64,000 nucleotides of DNA from Amycolatopsis lexingtonensis. Its GTDB lineage: Bacteria > Actinomycetota > Actinomycetes > Mycobacteriales > Pseudonocardiaceae. The DNA lies in assembly GCF_014873755.1 (NCBI RefSeq), contig NZ_JADBEG010000001.1, positions 7,228,501 through 7,292,500 of the forward strand, in the 5' to 3' direction. The notes under the pieces were generated by a model. That model saw only the letters and a program-made list of their open reading frames with translations, made no database searches and was not told the DNA's origin. The translations under genes were made by a program, and so were the position numbers. Shown here piece after piece: positions 44,375-55,700 of the stretch (within the stretch, counting starts at the first letter, position 1; each line of letters opens with the position of its first letter).

Positions 44375-45604
44375 GTGGGCCGCGCCGAAAGATTCGACAG
44401 GCGACTCGAGAACCTGGTGGGGAACACTTTCGCGCGCATGTTCGGTGGCAACGTCGTCACGCAGGAAGTGGCGATCGCCCTGGAACGGGAGAGTGAGGAG
44501 AACGTTCGTGAGCTGGCAGGCGGTCGGCAGCTCGCCCCGAATCACTACATCGTGTCCTTGGGGACAGCTGACCACGAGCGCATGGCCGGTGACGAGCAAC
44601 GGGTCACCCAGGTACTGGCCAAGGCGGTGGCGGAACACCTCGCCGCCGAGGGCCTGGACACCTATGGTGACGTCGTCGTATCACTCGAGCGCAACGAGGC
44701 GCTGCATACTGGACAGTTCAAGACCCGTTCGTCCGTCGATCCCGACGCCCGCCCCTCAGGCGCCGGTTCACCGCGGTCGGCACGACCCAGCAACGCAGGA
44801 GACCCAGCAATGAGCCAGCCCCCCGGCTACGGCCAATACGACCAGGGTGACCCGTACGGCCAGCAGGGCCAGTACGGCTACGGACAGCAGGGTGGCCAGC
44901 AGCCCGGGTACGACCAGGGTTACGGCCAGCAGCAGGGTGGTTACGACCAAGGCGGCTACGCCCAGCCCCAGCAAGGCGGCGGCTACGACCAGGGCGGCTA
45001 CCAGCAGGGCGGTTACGACCAGGGCGGCTACGCCCAGCCCCAGCAGGGCGGCTACGAGCAAGGTGGCTACCAGCAGGGCGGTTACGACCAGGGCGGCTAC
45101 GCCCAGCCCCAGCAGGGCGGCTACGACCAGGGCGGCTACCAGCAGGGCGGTTACGACCAGTACGGCGGCCAGCAGCAGGCCGGGTACGACCAGTACGGCG
45201 GCCAGCAGCAGGCCGGCTACGACCAGTACGGCCAGCAGCAGGCGTACGGCGCACCGGCCGGCGACCCGTACGCGCAGCAGCAGGGCGGCTACGCCCCGCC
45301 CGCGCCGGGACGCCAGCTCGCGGCGAGCCTGCAGCTCGACGACGGCTCGAACCGCACGTACTCGCTGAAGCAGGGCGGGAACGTCGTGGGCCGCGGCCAG
45401 GACGCGGACTTCCGCCTCCCGGACACCGGCGTCTCCCGACGGCACCTGGAGATCACCTGGGACGGCCAGAGCGCGACGCTCGCCGACATCGGTTCGACCA
45501 ACGGCACGACCGTGAACGGCACGCCGGTGCAGACCTGGCAGCTCGCCGACGGCGACGTCATCCGGGTGGGGCATTCGTCCCTCGTGTTCCGTACACAGGG
45601 CTGA
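44375..45604 (+). CDS. fhaA: FhaA: DUF3662 and FHA-domain protein of the kinase/cell-wall operon
   Basis: 409 residues. GTG 44375 is chosen for the GAGGAGG ribosome site eight bases upstream. Residues ~5-125 form the DUF3662 domain ([28 protein letters not shown]). Residues ~146-308 are a Gly/Tyr/Gln-rich repeat region. A C-terminal FHA domain (about 318-408) keeps the phosphothreonine-binding residues: [27 protein letters not shown]. In mycobacteria this protein binds phosphorylated partners at the division site and controls peptidoglycan synthesis. First gene of the operon, 100 bases before fhaB. Confidence 0.92.
   Translation: MGRAERFDRRLENLVGNTFARMFGGNVVTQEVAIALERESEENVRELAGGRQLAPNHYIVSLGTADHERMAGDEQRVTQVLAKAVAEHLAAEGLDTYGDVVVSLERNEALHTGQFKTRSSVDPDARPSGAGSPRSARPSNAGDPAMSQPPGYGQYDQGDPYGQQGQYGYGQQGGQQPGYDQGYGQQQGGYDQGGYAQPQQGGGYDQGGYQQGGYDQGGYAQPQQGGYEQGGYQQGGYDQGGYAQPQQGGYDQGGYQQGGYDQYGGQQQAGYDQYGGQQQAGYDQYGQQQAYGAPAGDPYAQQQGGYAPPAPGRQLAASLQLDDGSNRTYSLKQGGNVVGRGQDADFRLPDTGVSRRHLEITWDGQSATLADIGSTNGTTVNGTPVQTWQLADGDVIRVGHSSLVFRTQG
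44870..45255 (+). repeat. Gly-Tyr-Gln tandem repeat region inside fhaA
   Basis: Imperfect tandem units encoding [10 protein letters not shown] and GGYAQPQQ blocks recur with a period of about 20 codons (for example near 44950, 45010, 45085 and 45140), and later units encode [11 protein letters not shown]. The DNA repeats closely, so it can expand or contract. The peptide is low-complexity and probably disordered. Confidence 0.85.
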
Positions 45605-45704
45605 CTCGGGGCACGGAATACTGTTCCCGCAGAATTGACGTGCGGGGGGACCGCGGCGTACCCGCGTCGCGGCTGCACGGACGAGTCGGGAGCGGACACA
45701 CCAA

Positions 45705-46166
45705 GTGCCAGAGCTGGTCGTACAACTCACCAGGGTGGGCTTCCTCGTGCTGCTCTGGCTCTTCGTGTTCGCCGCGCTCAGAGTCGTCCGGTCGGACCTC
45801 TACGCGGCGTCCGGTATGCGCGTCCAGGTGCCGACCTTCGGGCGCAAGAAAGAGAAGAAGCCGCGTAACAGCAAGTCCCCGCAGCAGCTGCTGGTCACCC
45901 ACGGCGCACTGGCGGGGACACGCATCGCGCTGGACGGGCGGCCGATCCTGATCGGCCGCGCCGACGACTCCACGCTCGTGCTCGACGACGACTACGCGTC
46001 GACCCGGCACGCCCGGATCGCCCAGCGCGGTGAGGACTGGTACGTGGAAGATCTGGGCTCGACGAACGGGACTTACCTGGACCGGGCTAAGGTCACTGCA
46101 CCCCTCCGGGTCCCGCTCGGAGTCCCCATCCGGATCGGCAAGACGGTGATCGAGCTTCGCCCATGA
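45705..46166 (+). CDS. fhaB: FhaB/FipA: membrane-anchored FHA-domain protein
   Basis: 153 residues. N-terminal membrane helix (about 5-28, LTRVGFLVLLWLFVFAALRVV), basic linker with GRKKEKKPR, and an FHA domain (about 62-153) with ILIGRADDSTLVL, DDYASTRHARI and DLGSTNGTYLD. The mycobacterial homologue is phosphorylated by PknA and binds FtsZ/FtsQ partners. The GTG start gives the usual PELVVQLTR N-terminus. Overlaps pstP by four bases (ATGA). Confidence 0.92.
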   Translation: MPELVVQLTRVGFLVLLWLFVFAALRVVRSDLYAASGMRVQVPTFGRKKEKKPRNSKSPQQLLVTHGALAGTRIALDGRPILIGRADDSTLVLDDDYASTRHARIAQRGEDWYVEDLGSTNGTYLDRAKVTAPLRVPLGVPIRIGKTVIELRP

Positions 46167-47560
46167 CTCTCGTCCTCCGCTACGCAGCCCGCAGCGACCG
46201 GGGCCTGGTGCGTTCGAGCAACCAGGACTCCGTGTACGCCGGCCCTCGCCTGCTCGCGCTCGCCGACGGTATGGGTGGCCACGCGGCGGGTGAGGTGGCC
46301 AGCAAGGTCGTCATCGCCTCGCTCGCCCCGCTCGACGACGACGAACCGCGCGACGACCTCCTCGCCCAGCTGCGGGAGGCGGTGGCCAACGGCAACGCCG
46401 CCATCGCCGAACTCGTCTCGCAGGACCCCGATCTCGACGGGATGGGCACGACGCTCACCGCGGTGCTGTTCGCGGGCACGCGCCTGGGGCTGGTGCACGT
46501 CGGCGACTCGCGGGCGTACCTGCTGCGCGGCGGCCAGTTCGCGCAGATCACGCGCGACGACAGCTTCGTCAACGAACTCCTCGAGCAGGGCCGCATCACG
46601 CCGGAAGAGGCCGCGGTGCACCCGCAGCGGTCGCTGCTGCTCAAGGCCCTCACCGGGCACGAGGTCGAGCCGAGCCTGACCGTGCGCGAAGCCCGCGCCG
46701 GCGACCGGTACCTGATCTGCTCGGACGGGCTGTCCGGCATGGTCAGCGACGAGACGCTGACCGAGGCCGTGCAGATCCCGGACCCGCAGCAGTGCGCGGA
46801 CCGGATGATCGAGCTGGCGCTCAAGGGCGGCGGCACGGACAACGTCACGGTGATCATCGCCGACGTGGTCGACGTCGACTTCGGCGAGGACGCGCCCATC
46901 GTGGGCGGCGCCGCCGGGGACGGCAGTGACGAGCTGCACCAGGGCGATTCGCCCGCGGCGCGGGCCAGGGCGCTGACCCAGCCGCCACCGCAGCAGCGCC
47001 CGGAACTGCCGCAGCCGACCGAAGACCCGAAGGCCAAGCGCCGGAAGCGGTTCCGCTGGCTGGCCGGGGCGCTGGTGGTCCTCGTGGTGCTCGCCGCGGC
47101 CGCCATCGCCACCCGGTACTTCGTGCTGAGTCAGTACTATGTCGGCGAAGGTGCGGACGAGGAAGTCGTCATCTACCGCGGCGTCCCCGGCAGCATCCTC
47201 GGCATCGACCTGCACACCTACGAGCAGGGCTCCTGCCCGCCCAACCAGGTGTGCACGGACAAGCTGCGCGTCACCCAGCTCCAGGAGGACGCGCGGCTGG
47301 CCGTGCAGAACGGCGTCAAGAAGGACAGCCTCGACGACGCCCGGAAGTACATCGACGACTTCCTGCAGCTGCACAAGCGCCTGAACAACTGCGCGCCGAC
47401 GGGCGGTCAGACCTCGCCGACGCCGACCAACCCGGTCACGCCGACGACGACGCCGACGGCCCCGGCCGGTTCCACCGCTCCATCGTCGGCGAACCAGCCA
47501 GCGGGGAGGGACTGCTCGACGCCGAGTTCGACGGCACCGACGACGGGAGGCGGTAACTGA
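46163..47560 (+). CDS. pstP: PstP: PP2C-family Ser/Thr protein phosphatase
   Basis: 465 residues. The PP2C domain (1-240) shows the metal-binding Asp residues in VRSSNQDSVYAG, LLALADGMGGHAAG, LVHVGDSRAYLL, YLICSDGLSGMV and GGTDNVTVI. A juxtamembrane linker (Pro/Gln-rich), one membrane helix (about 296-318) and an extracytoplasmic domain with two Cys (GSCPPNQVCTD) follow, then a Thr/Pro-rich tail. It reverses PknA/PknB phosphorylation. Shares one base with rodA (TGATG). Confidence 0.95.
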   Translation: MTLVLRYAARSDRGLVRSSNQDSVYAGPRLLALADGMGGHAAGEVASKVVIASLAPLDDDEPRDDLLAQLREAVANGNAAIAELVSQDPDLDGMGTTLTAVLFAGTRLGLVHVGDSRAYLLRGGQFAQITRDDSFVNELLEQGRITPEEAAVHPQRSLLLKALTGHEVEPSLTVREARAGDRYLICSDGLSGMVSDETLTEAVQIPDPQQCADRMIELALKGGGTDNVTVIIADVVDVDFGEDAPIVGGAAGDGSDELHQGDSPAARARALTQPPPQQRPELPQPTEDPKAKRRKRFRWLAGALVVLVVLAAAAIATRYFVLSQYYVGEGADEEVVIYRGVPGSILGIDLHTYEQGSCPPNQVCTDKLRVTQLQEDARLAVQNGVKKDSLDDARKYIDDFLQLHKRLNNCAPTGGQTSPTPTNPVTPTTTPTAPAGSTAPSSANQPAGRDCSTPSSTAPTTGGGN

Positions 47561-49047
47561 TGGGCCAGCCCGTCGCGCGTTCCGCCGAACCGCTCGCCGC
47601 CCAGTTCCAGACGAACCCGCCGCGCGAAGTCCCGACCCGCCGCAACACCGAACTCGTCCTCCTGGGCTTCGCGGCGTTCATCGTCACGATCGCGCTGGTG
47701 CTCGTCGAAGCGAACCAGGAGCAGGAGCTCACCGCGTCGATCCTCTGGCTCGGGCTGGCCTACCTCGGCATCTTCGCCGCCGCGCACCTCGCCGTCCGCA
47801 AGTGGGCGCCGTACGCGGACCCGGTGCTGCTCCCCTGCGTCGCGCTGCTCAACGGCATCGGCCTGGTGATGATCCACCGGATCGACCTGGCGCTGGCCGA
47901 GCGGGCCCTGCAGAACGGCAAGGACTACACGCCCGCCGTCACCGCGCAGGTGCTGTTCACGGTGATCTCGCTGGTGTTCTTCGTCGTCGTGCTGATCGTG
48001 GTCAACGACCACCGCACGCTGACCCGCTACGGCTACACCGCCGGCCTGGTCGGGATCATCGCGCTGGCGCTGCCCGCGCTGCTGCCGTCGAGCCTCTCCG
48101 AAGTCAACGGCGCCAAGGTGTGGCTGAAGCTGCCGTTCTTCTCGATCCAGCCGGGCGAGTTCGCGAAGATCCTGCTGATGATCTTCTTCGCTTCGTTCCT
48201 GGTGTCGAAGCGGGACCTGTTCATGGTGGCGGGCAAGAAGCTCGTCGGCGTCGAGCTGCCGCGCGCCCGCGACCTCGGCCCGATCCTGATCGCCGCGTTC
48301 GTCTGCATCGGCATCCTGGTGTTCGAGAAGGACCTCGGCACCTCGCTGCTGTTCTTCAGCGTCATCCTGGTGATGCTGTACGTCGCGACCGAGCGGGCCA
48401 TCTGGGTCGTCCTCGGCCTGAGCTTCTTCGCGGTCGGCTGCGTCATCGCCTACAACCTCTTCGGGCACGTCCAGCAGCGCGTCGCGAACTGGCTGGACCC
48501 GCTGGCCACCTACGACCAGGCGGGCGGCGGTTACCAGCTCGCCCAGGGCCTGTTCGGGCTCGGCACCGGCGGCGTCGGCGGCACCGGGCTCGGCGCCGGC
48601 CGGCCGGACATGGTGCCCGAGGCCAACACCGACTTCATCACCGCGTCGATCGGCGAAGAGCTCGGCTTCATCGGGCTGGCCGCCGTCCTGATGCTGTACT
48701 TGCTGGTCGCGATGCGCGGCATGCGCAGCGCGCTCGCCGTGCGCGACACGTTCGGCAAGCTGCTCGGCGGCGGGCTCGCGTTCACCATGGTCATGCAGAT
48801 CTTCGTCGTCGTCGGCGGGGTCACGAAACTCATCCCGGAGACCGGTATCACCGCGCCGTTCCTGTCGAAGGGCGGCTCGTCGCTGCTCGCGAACTACATC
48901 CTGGTCGCGCTGCTGCTCCGGATCTCCGACGCCGCCCGCAAGCCGGCCGCCCGCCCGAAGCCGCAACCGCAGGCCCAGGCGCCGATCGCGGAAGCGCACA
49001 CCGTGCTCGTGCAGCGCCCGCCGGCGGACGGGAGCGCGCAGGCATGA
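47560..49047 (+). CDS. rodA: RodA/FtsW-family SEDS peptidoglycan glycosyltransferase
   Basis: 495 residues, about 12 membrane helices. SEDS motifs: WLKLPFFSIQPGEFAKI, GILVFEKDLGTSLLFF, the loop RVANWLDPLATYDQAGGGYQLAQGLFGLGTGGVGGTGLG, and EANTDFITASIGEELGFIG. It polymerises lipid II into glycan chains with the cognate PBP encoded next. Overlaps pbpA by four bases. The C-terminus is a Pro/Ala-rich cytoplasmic tail. Confidence 0.95.
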   Translation: MGQPVARSAEPLAAQFQTNPPREVPTRRNTELVLLGFAAFIVTIALVLVEANQEQELTASILWLGLAYLGIFAAAHLAVRKWAPYADPVLLPCVALLNGIGLVMIHRIDLALAERALQNGKDYTPAVTAQVLFTVISLVFFVVVLIVVNDHRTLTRYGYTAGLVGIIALALPALLPSSLSEVNGAKVWLKLPFFSIQPGEFAKILLMIFFASFLVSKRDLFMVAGKKLVGVELPRARDLGPILIAAFVCIGILVFEKDLGTSLLFFSVILVMLYVATERAIWVVLGLSFFAVGCVIAYNLFGHVQQRVANWLDPLATYDQAGGGYQLAQGLFGLGTGGVGGTGLGAGRPDMVPEANTDFITASIGEELGFIGLAAVLMLYLLVAMRGMRSALAVRDTFGKLLGGGLAFTMVMQIFVVVGGVTKLIPETGITAPFLSKGGSSLLANYILVALLLRISDAARKPAARPKPQPQAQAPIAEAHTVLVQRPPADGSAQA

Positions 49048-50513
49048 ACACCCCGCTCCGCAAGGTCGGCATGGCGATGCTCGTCATGGTCGTCCTGCTG
49101 CTGGCCAACGCCACCTACATCCAGGTGGTGAAGGCCGACGACTACCGCACCGACTCGCGCAACGCCCGCGTGCTCTACGACGAGTTCGCCCGCCAGCGCG
49201 GCAAGATCGTGTCGCAGGCCAACGGCGAGGTGCTGGCCAGCGTCAACCCGTCCAACGACAAGTACAAGTACATCCGGACCTACGCCGACGGCCCGATGTA
49301 CGCGCCGGTCACCGGCTACTACTCGATCAACTACGGCGCCGGCGGGCTCGAGCGGTCCGAGGACGACGTCCTCAACGGCTCCGACCCGCGGCTGTTCGTG
49401 CGGCGGCTGTCGGACATGGTCACCGGCCGCGACCCCAGCGGCGGCAACGTCCGGCTGACCATCGACCCGGCCGTGCAGAAGGCCGCGTACGACCTGATGA
49501 CGCAGAAGGGCTACACCGGCGCCGTCGTCGCGCTGGAGCCCAAGACCGGCCGGATCCTGGCGATGGTCTCGACGCCGTCGTACGACCCCAACCAGCTGGC
49601 TTCGCACACGTCGAAGGCGCAGACCGACGCCTGGAACGCGAACAACAAGGACCCGAAGAAGCCCATGCTGAACCGGGCGATCTCCGAGACCTACCCGCCG
49701 GGGTCGACGTTCAAGCTCGTCACCGCGTCGGCCGTGCTCGAGGACGGCAAGGGCCCGGACACCCCGGTCGACCCCGCGCCGAACACGAAGCTCCCCGGCA
49801 CCAGCGTCACGCTGGAGAACTACGCCGGCGCCGCCTGCCCGGGCACCACGTTCAAGGACGCGCTCGCGCACTCCTGCAACGTGCCCTTCGCGCAGTTCGC
49901 CGGCCAGCTGGGCGCGGACAAGCTGAAGAAGACGGCGGCGAACTTCGGCATCGGGCAGACCGACCTGACCGTGCCGATGAAGGTCGCGCCGTCGACCGTC
50001 GGCCCGCTCGACTCGCAGGGCGCGCTCTACCAGAGCGGCATCGGCCAGCGCGACGTCCGGCTGACCCCCCTGCAGGACTGCCTGCTCGCGGCCACCGTGG
50101 CCAACGGCGGGATGGCGATGAAACCGCAGCTGGTGCAGTCGGTGCTGGCCCCGGACCTGTCGACCATCGAGGACTACAGCCCCACCGAGCTCACCGGCAC
50201 GGCGGCACTTTCGTCGTCGAACGCCGCGATCCTCAAGGACATGATGATCGCTTCCGAGGGCTTCACCAAGGGCGGCGGCAAGCGCGCCGACATCCAGATC
50301 GCGTCGAAGACCGGCACCGCCGAGCACGGCACGGACTCCAAGAACACCGCACCGCACGCCTGGTACACCGCCTTCGCCCCGGCGAACGACCCGCAGATCG
50401 CGGTCGCCGTCATCGTCGAGGACGGCGGCAACCGCGGGCTCGCGGCCACCGGCGGCACCGTCGCGGCGGAGATCGGCCGTGCCGCGATCAACGCCAAGCT
50501 CGGGGGTGGATAG
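49044..50513 (+). CDS. pbpA: PbpA: class B penicillin-binding transpeptidase
   Basis: 489 residues, one N-terminal membrane helix (8-25). A short dimerisation domain leads to the transpeptidase: STFK (S221), SCN (about S280) and KTG (K422). It cross-links peptidoglycan together with RodA. The start ATG 49044 lies in the rodA stop codon. The protein matches the length of mycobacterial PbpA (491). Confidence 0.95.
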   Translation: MNTPLRKVGMAMLVMVVLLLANATYIQVVKADDYRTDSRNARVLYDEFARQRGKIVSQANGEVLASVNPSNDKYKYIRTYADGPMYAPVTGYYSINYGAGGLERSEDDVLNGSDPRLFVRRLSDMVTGRDPSGGNVRLTIDPAVQKAAYDLMTQKGYTGAVVALEPKTGRILAMVSTPSYDPNQLASHTSKAQTDAWNANNKDPKKPMLNRAISETYPPGSTFKLVTASAVLEDGKGPDTPVDPAPNTKLPGTSVTLENYAGAACPGTTFKDALAHSCNVPFAQFAGQLGADKLKKTAANFGIGQTDLTVPMKVAPSTVGPLDSQGALYQSGIGQRDVRLTPLQDCLLAATVANGGMAMKPQLVQSVLAPDLSTIEDYSPTELTGTAALSSSNAAILKDMMIASEGFTKGGGKRADIQIASKTGTAEHGTDSKNTAPHAWYTAFAPANDPQIAVAVIVEDGGNRGLAATGGTVAAEIGRAAINAKLGGG

Positions 50514-50516
50514 CGG

Positions 50517-51835
50517 ATGCTGTCCTCGGGCCAGCTGCTGGCCGAGAGGTACAAGCTGACGAGCCGGATCGCCGTCGGCGGGATGGGCGAGGTCTGGCAG
50601 GCCAGCGACACTCGCCTCGACCGGACCGTGGCCGTCAAGATCCTCAAGGCCGAACTCTCCGGTGATGCCGAATTCCTCCACCGCTTCCGGACCGAAGCGC
50701 GGATGACGGCGTCGCTCAACCACCCCGGCATCGCCGCGGTGCACGACTACGGCGAGACCTTGTTCGACGGCGACCTGTCGATCGCGTACCTCGTGATGGA
50801 GCTCGTCGACGGCGACCCGCTGGCCGGCTTGCTGGCCAAGCACGGGCGGCTGTCGGCGGAGTTCACGCTCGACATGCTCGAGCAGGCGGGCAACGCGCTG
50901 CAGGCCGCGCACGAGCAAGGTCTGGTCCATCGCGACGTCAAGCCGGGCAACATCCTGGTGACGTCGACGGGCCAGGTCAAGATCACCGACTTCGGGGTGG
51001 CGAAGGCCGCGGACGCCGCCCCCGTCACCCGGTCCGGCATGGTCATGGGCACCGCGCACTACATCGCGCCGGAGCAGGCGCTCGGGCACCCGGCGGAGCC
51101 GGCGTCCGACGTCTACTCGCTCGCGGTGTGCGGGTACGAATGCCTCGCCGGGCACCGGCCGTTCCTCTCCGAGAACGCGGTCACGGTCGCGATGATGCAC
51201 ATCCGCGACATCGCGCCGCCGCTGCCACCCGACGTGCCGCCCGCGGCGCGCGCGGTGATCGAGGCGACGCTGGTCAAGGACCCGCGGCAGCGCTACAACA
51301 ACGGCGGCGAGTTCGCGGCCGCCGTCGCCGCGGTCCGCGCCGGGCTGCCGCTGCCCACGCCGTCCGGGCTGGTCAACGCCGCCTACGCGACCGGGCAGCA
51401 ACCGCAGCAACAGCAACCGCAGCAGCAGGTTCCGCCGCAGCCGGTCCCGCCGCAGCAGCAGCACATGCCGGTCGGCCCGCCGTCCCCGGCGGTGAACCCC
51501 ATGGTCGTCATCGGCCCGCCGTCCCGCCCCGCGGTGCGGCCGGTCATGATGCCGGTCCCGAAGAAGAAGTCCCAGTGGGGCTGGTGGGCGCTCCTCGCGG
51601 CCATCCTGCTCGTTGTCCTGGTGGCGGGGATCGTGCTGATCGCCAAGATGATCGGCAGTTCCGGCTCCCCGCCGCACACCGGCCAGACGACGAGCCAGGT
51701 GGTCCCGGGCAGACAGCCGCCCACGGAAGAGCCGCCCGCGACGAGTGTCCTACCGGCGGATTCTCCCGGCACGACCGACGATGGCCAGCAAGGCATCATG
51801 ACCACACCTTGGACGGAATGGAACGGCACCCAGAG

Positions 51836-51839
<4 letters not shown>
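50517..51839 (+). CDS. pknA: PknA: transmembrane Ser/Thr protein kinase
   Basis: 440 residues. The Hanks-type kinase domain (1-275) has the Gly loop [15 protein letters not shown] (Lys), [10 protein letters not shown] and ITDFGVAK, and the activation segment [11 protein letters not shown] Gln/Pro-rich juxtamembrane linker, a membrane helix (about 355-376) and a ~60-residue outside tail follow, with no PASTA repeats. Starts three bases after pbpA. In mycobacteria PknA phosphorylates division and wall-synthesis proteins. Confidence 0.95.
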
Positions 51840-53809
<1,970 letters not shown>

Positions 53810-53822
53810 CGAATTGACGACG

Positions 53823-53852
53823 AAGGCCCGCACGGTTCGCCGTGCGGGCCTT
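53823..53852 (+). terminator. Rho-independent terminator after pknB
   Basis: A perfect 13-bp stem (AAGGCCCGCACGG at 53823-53835, complement at 53840-53852) with a TTCG tetraloop, then TTTTTC. It begins 14 bases after the stop codon. It lies just beyond the stop of the convergent EACC1-like gene. Confidence 0.92.
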
Positions 53853-53861
53853 TTTCGTCGT

Positions 53862-54179
53862 TCAGGCTTTGTCGAGGAATCCCCGGACGGCGCCGAGCAC
53901 CTGTTCGGCGTCGCTCGCCGGGCCGCAGTCGAGTTCGAGTTCCTCGGCCGCGCCCGAGCGTTTGACCTTCAGGGAAACGCGGGCTTCGCGGCAGCGCCGC
54001 AGCCACGCGAAGAGCGAGCTGCAGAAGACGCCGGCGGAGTTGCTCGTCACGCCGACCACGACGGCGTCGAAGAGCTGGACGCGGCCACGGAGTTCGTCTT
54101 CGCCGCGCAGCCAGGCGGCGAGCTCGGGGAGCTCGCCGTCGGAGTCTGGCACGGTGATCGCGACGATCCCAGCCGTCAC
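53862..54179 (-). CDS. Effector-associated EACC1-like small protein
   Basis: 105 residues from GTG 54179, preceded by AAGGGAGAACGG (a GTG 15 bases earlier is possible). Features: AWLRGEDELRGRV near the N-terminus, a hydrophobic strand FDAVVVGVTSNSAGVFCSSLFAWLRRCR, and a beta-strand segment VSLKVKRSGAAEELELDC with a final helix. This resembles the EACC1 (effector-associated constant component 1) domain found beside proteases and other effectors in predicted actinobacterial conflict systems. No effector gene is adjacent here, so the role is open. Confidence 0.5.
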   Translation of the reverse strand: MTAGIVAITVPDSDGELPELAAWLRGEDELRGRVQLFDAVVVGVTSNSAGVFCSSLFAWLRRCREARVSLKVKRSGAAEELELDCGPASDAEQVLGAVRGFLDKA

Positions 54180-54279
54180 CCGTTCTCCCTTCACCCGGAA
54201 CCGGAGAGGCCCCGAACCTTAGTCGGCCACCTGGTCCGGCCGGAAGTCCGGGCCGGGAATTGAATTCTGCAATTTGCCA

Positions 54280-54912
54280 TCAAGAGCGGCGGCGGACGAG
54301 AGCCGAGACGGCGAAGAAGCTGACGGCCAGCAGCGCCACCGACGTCCCGAGCGCGAGCGCCAGCGGGCCGGCGACCGGTTCTTCGTCGGTCAGCGCGTGC
54401 AGCAGCGGGTGGACCAGCGGGATCTTCGCCAGCAGCACGACGGTCAGCGTGATGACGGCGGCGAGCACCGTCCAGCCGATCCGGGACACCAGCAGCCGCG
54501 AGCACGGGAGGGCGATCGCGATGCCCAGCAGCGCGCACGCGAGGTGGGCGAGCAGCCCGATGCCCAGCGCCGACGGCTGGACCTTGAACGACTTGAGCGC
54601 CGACCACACCTCGGTGATCACCATGAGGACCAGCGAACAGGCCAGCACCGCGAAGATCGCGCCGGTGATCAGCCGCCGCCACCGGCGGGCGTGGCTGAGG
54701 GTCACCAGGCGCTGGACCGGGTCCTCGATGTCGAGCAGGGCGATCGTCAGCCAGCACGACACGACCAGCAGGCCGCCGGCGCTCACGCCGAACAGCGGCA
54801 GCGGCGGCGAGTTCGGGTCGGCGTAGAGGATCACGCAGAGCGCGAGGTAGGCCAGCAGCGCGGGCAGGTACCGCTGCGAATGGCCGAGCAGCACGAAGTA
54901 GTAGCGGGTCAT
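54280..54912 (-). CDS. ABC exporter membrane subunit
   Basis: 210 residues with about six membrane helices (LPALLAYLALCVILY, GGLLVVSCWLTIALL, VLACSLVLMVITEV and others). ATG 54912 is preferred to an upstream GTG because it overlaps the ATPase stop codon (ATGA). It is the partner of the ATPase gene; no substrate can be named. Confidence 0.8.
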   Translation of the reverse strand: MTRYYFVLLGHSQRYLPALLAYLALCVILYADPNSPPLPLFGVSAGGLLVVSCWLTIALLDIEDPVQRLVTLSHARRWRRLITGAIFAVLACSLVLMVITEVWSALKSFKVQPSALGIGLLAHLACALLGIAIALPCSRLLVSRIGWTVLAAVITLTVVLLAKIPLVHPLLHALTDEEPVAGPLALALGTSVALLAVSFFAVSALVRRRS

Positions 54913-55700
54913 GGCGAGCACGGCGCCACCTCCCGCACCGACCAGCCGTCCTTCAGGGCCCGCAGCAGCACCGCGTCCACCGAGGCGATTTCGACCGTGA
55001 GCACCACCTGGGCGCCTTCGACGACCGCGTGCCGCACGCCGGGTTCATCGGCCCAGCCGGTGCCGCCGCCGCGCAGGACGATGCGGGTGGTCGGCTCCGC
55101 GCTTTCCGCCGTGAGCCTGCCGTCGTCGATGAGGTGGACGACGTCGGCGTGGTCGTGCACGACCTGCGGGCGGTGGTCGGTGAACACGACGCTCGCCCCG
55201 CGCGCCCGCGTCTCGGCGACGAGCTCGCCGAGGATCGCGTGCGTGCCGACGTCGAGCCCGGACCACGGCTCGTCGAGGATCAGCAGGTCAGGGCGCACCA
55301 TGACGGCCTGCGCGAGCCCGACCTTCTGCGCGTTGCCCTTGGACAGCGTGCGCAGCGGCGCGGCCGGGCCGCCGACCAGCGCCAGCCGCTCCAGCAGCGG
55401 GTCGATCATCGAGAGGTCGGTGAGCCCGTGGATGCGCGCCATGTGCCGCAGGTACGCCCGCGCGCCCATGCGCTGGCCGGCCGGGAAGCGGTCCGGCAGG
55501 TAGCCGATCCGCGGGGTGCCGGTGAGCGACCCGGTGGTCGGCTGCGAGACGCCGGCCATGATCCGCAGCAGCGTCGACTTGCCGGAGCCGTTGCTGCCGA
55601 GGACGCCGACGACGTGCCCGGGCTCGACGGTCAGGTCGACGTCGCGGAGGACGAAGTCACCACGCCCGTACCGCTTGCCGACCCCCGCGAGCCGGATCAC
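54909..55700 (-). CDS. ABC transporter ATP-binding protein
   Basis: 263 residues. Walker A GSNGSGKST, Q-loop region IGYLPDRFPAG, divergent signature LSKGNAQKVGLAQAV, Walker B LLILDEPWSGLD, and VVFTDHRPQVV in place of the switch His block. The C-terminal ~60 residues form an extra domain. It belongs to the exporter (ABC-2-like) type. GTG start overlaps the trpG/pabA stop (GTGA), so the exporter genes are translated with it. Confidence 0.88.
   Translation of the reverse strand: MIRLAGVGKRYGRGDFVLRDVDLTVEPGHVVGVLGSNGSGKSTLLRIMAGVSQPTTGSLTGTPRIGYLPDRFPAGQRMGARAYLRHMARIHGLTDLSMIDPLLERLALVGGPAAPLRTLSKGNAQKVGLAQAVMVRPDLLILDEPWSGLDVGTHAILGELVAETRARGASVVFTDHRPQVVHDHADVVHLIDDGRLTAESAEPTTRIVLRGGGTGWADEPGVRHAVVEGAQVVLTVEIASVDAVLLRALKDGWSVREVAPCSP

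Noticed and set aside
44870..45255. CRISPR-like tandem repetition
   Set aside because: The repeats are in-frame coding units of FhaA with no unique spacers, and no cas genes are present.
44768..45730. 320-codon minus-strand frame across the fhaA repeats
   Set aside because: It mirrors the plus-strand tandem repeats and has no ribosome site or domain.
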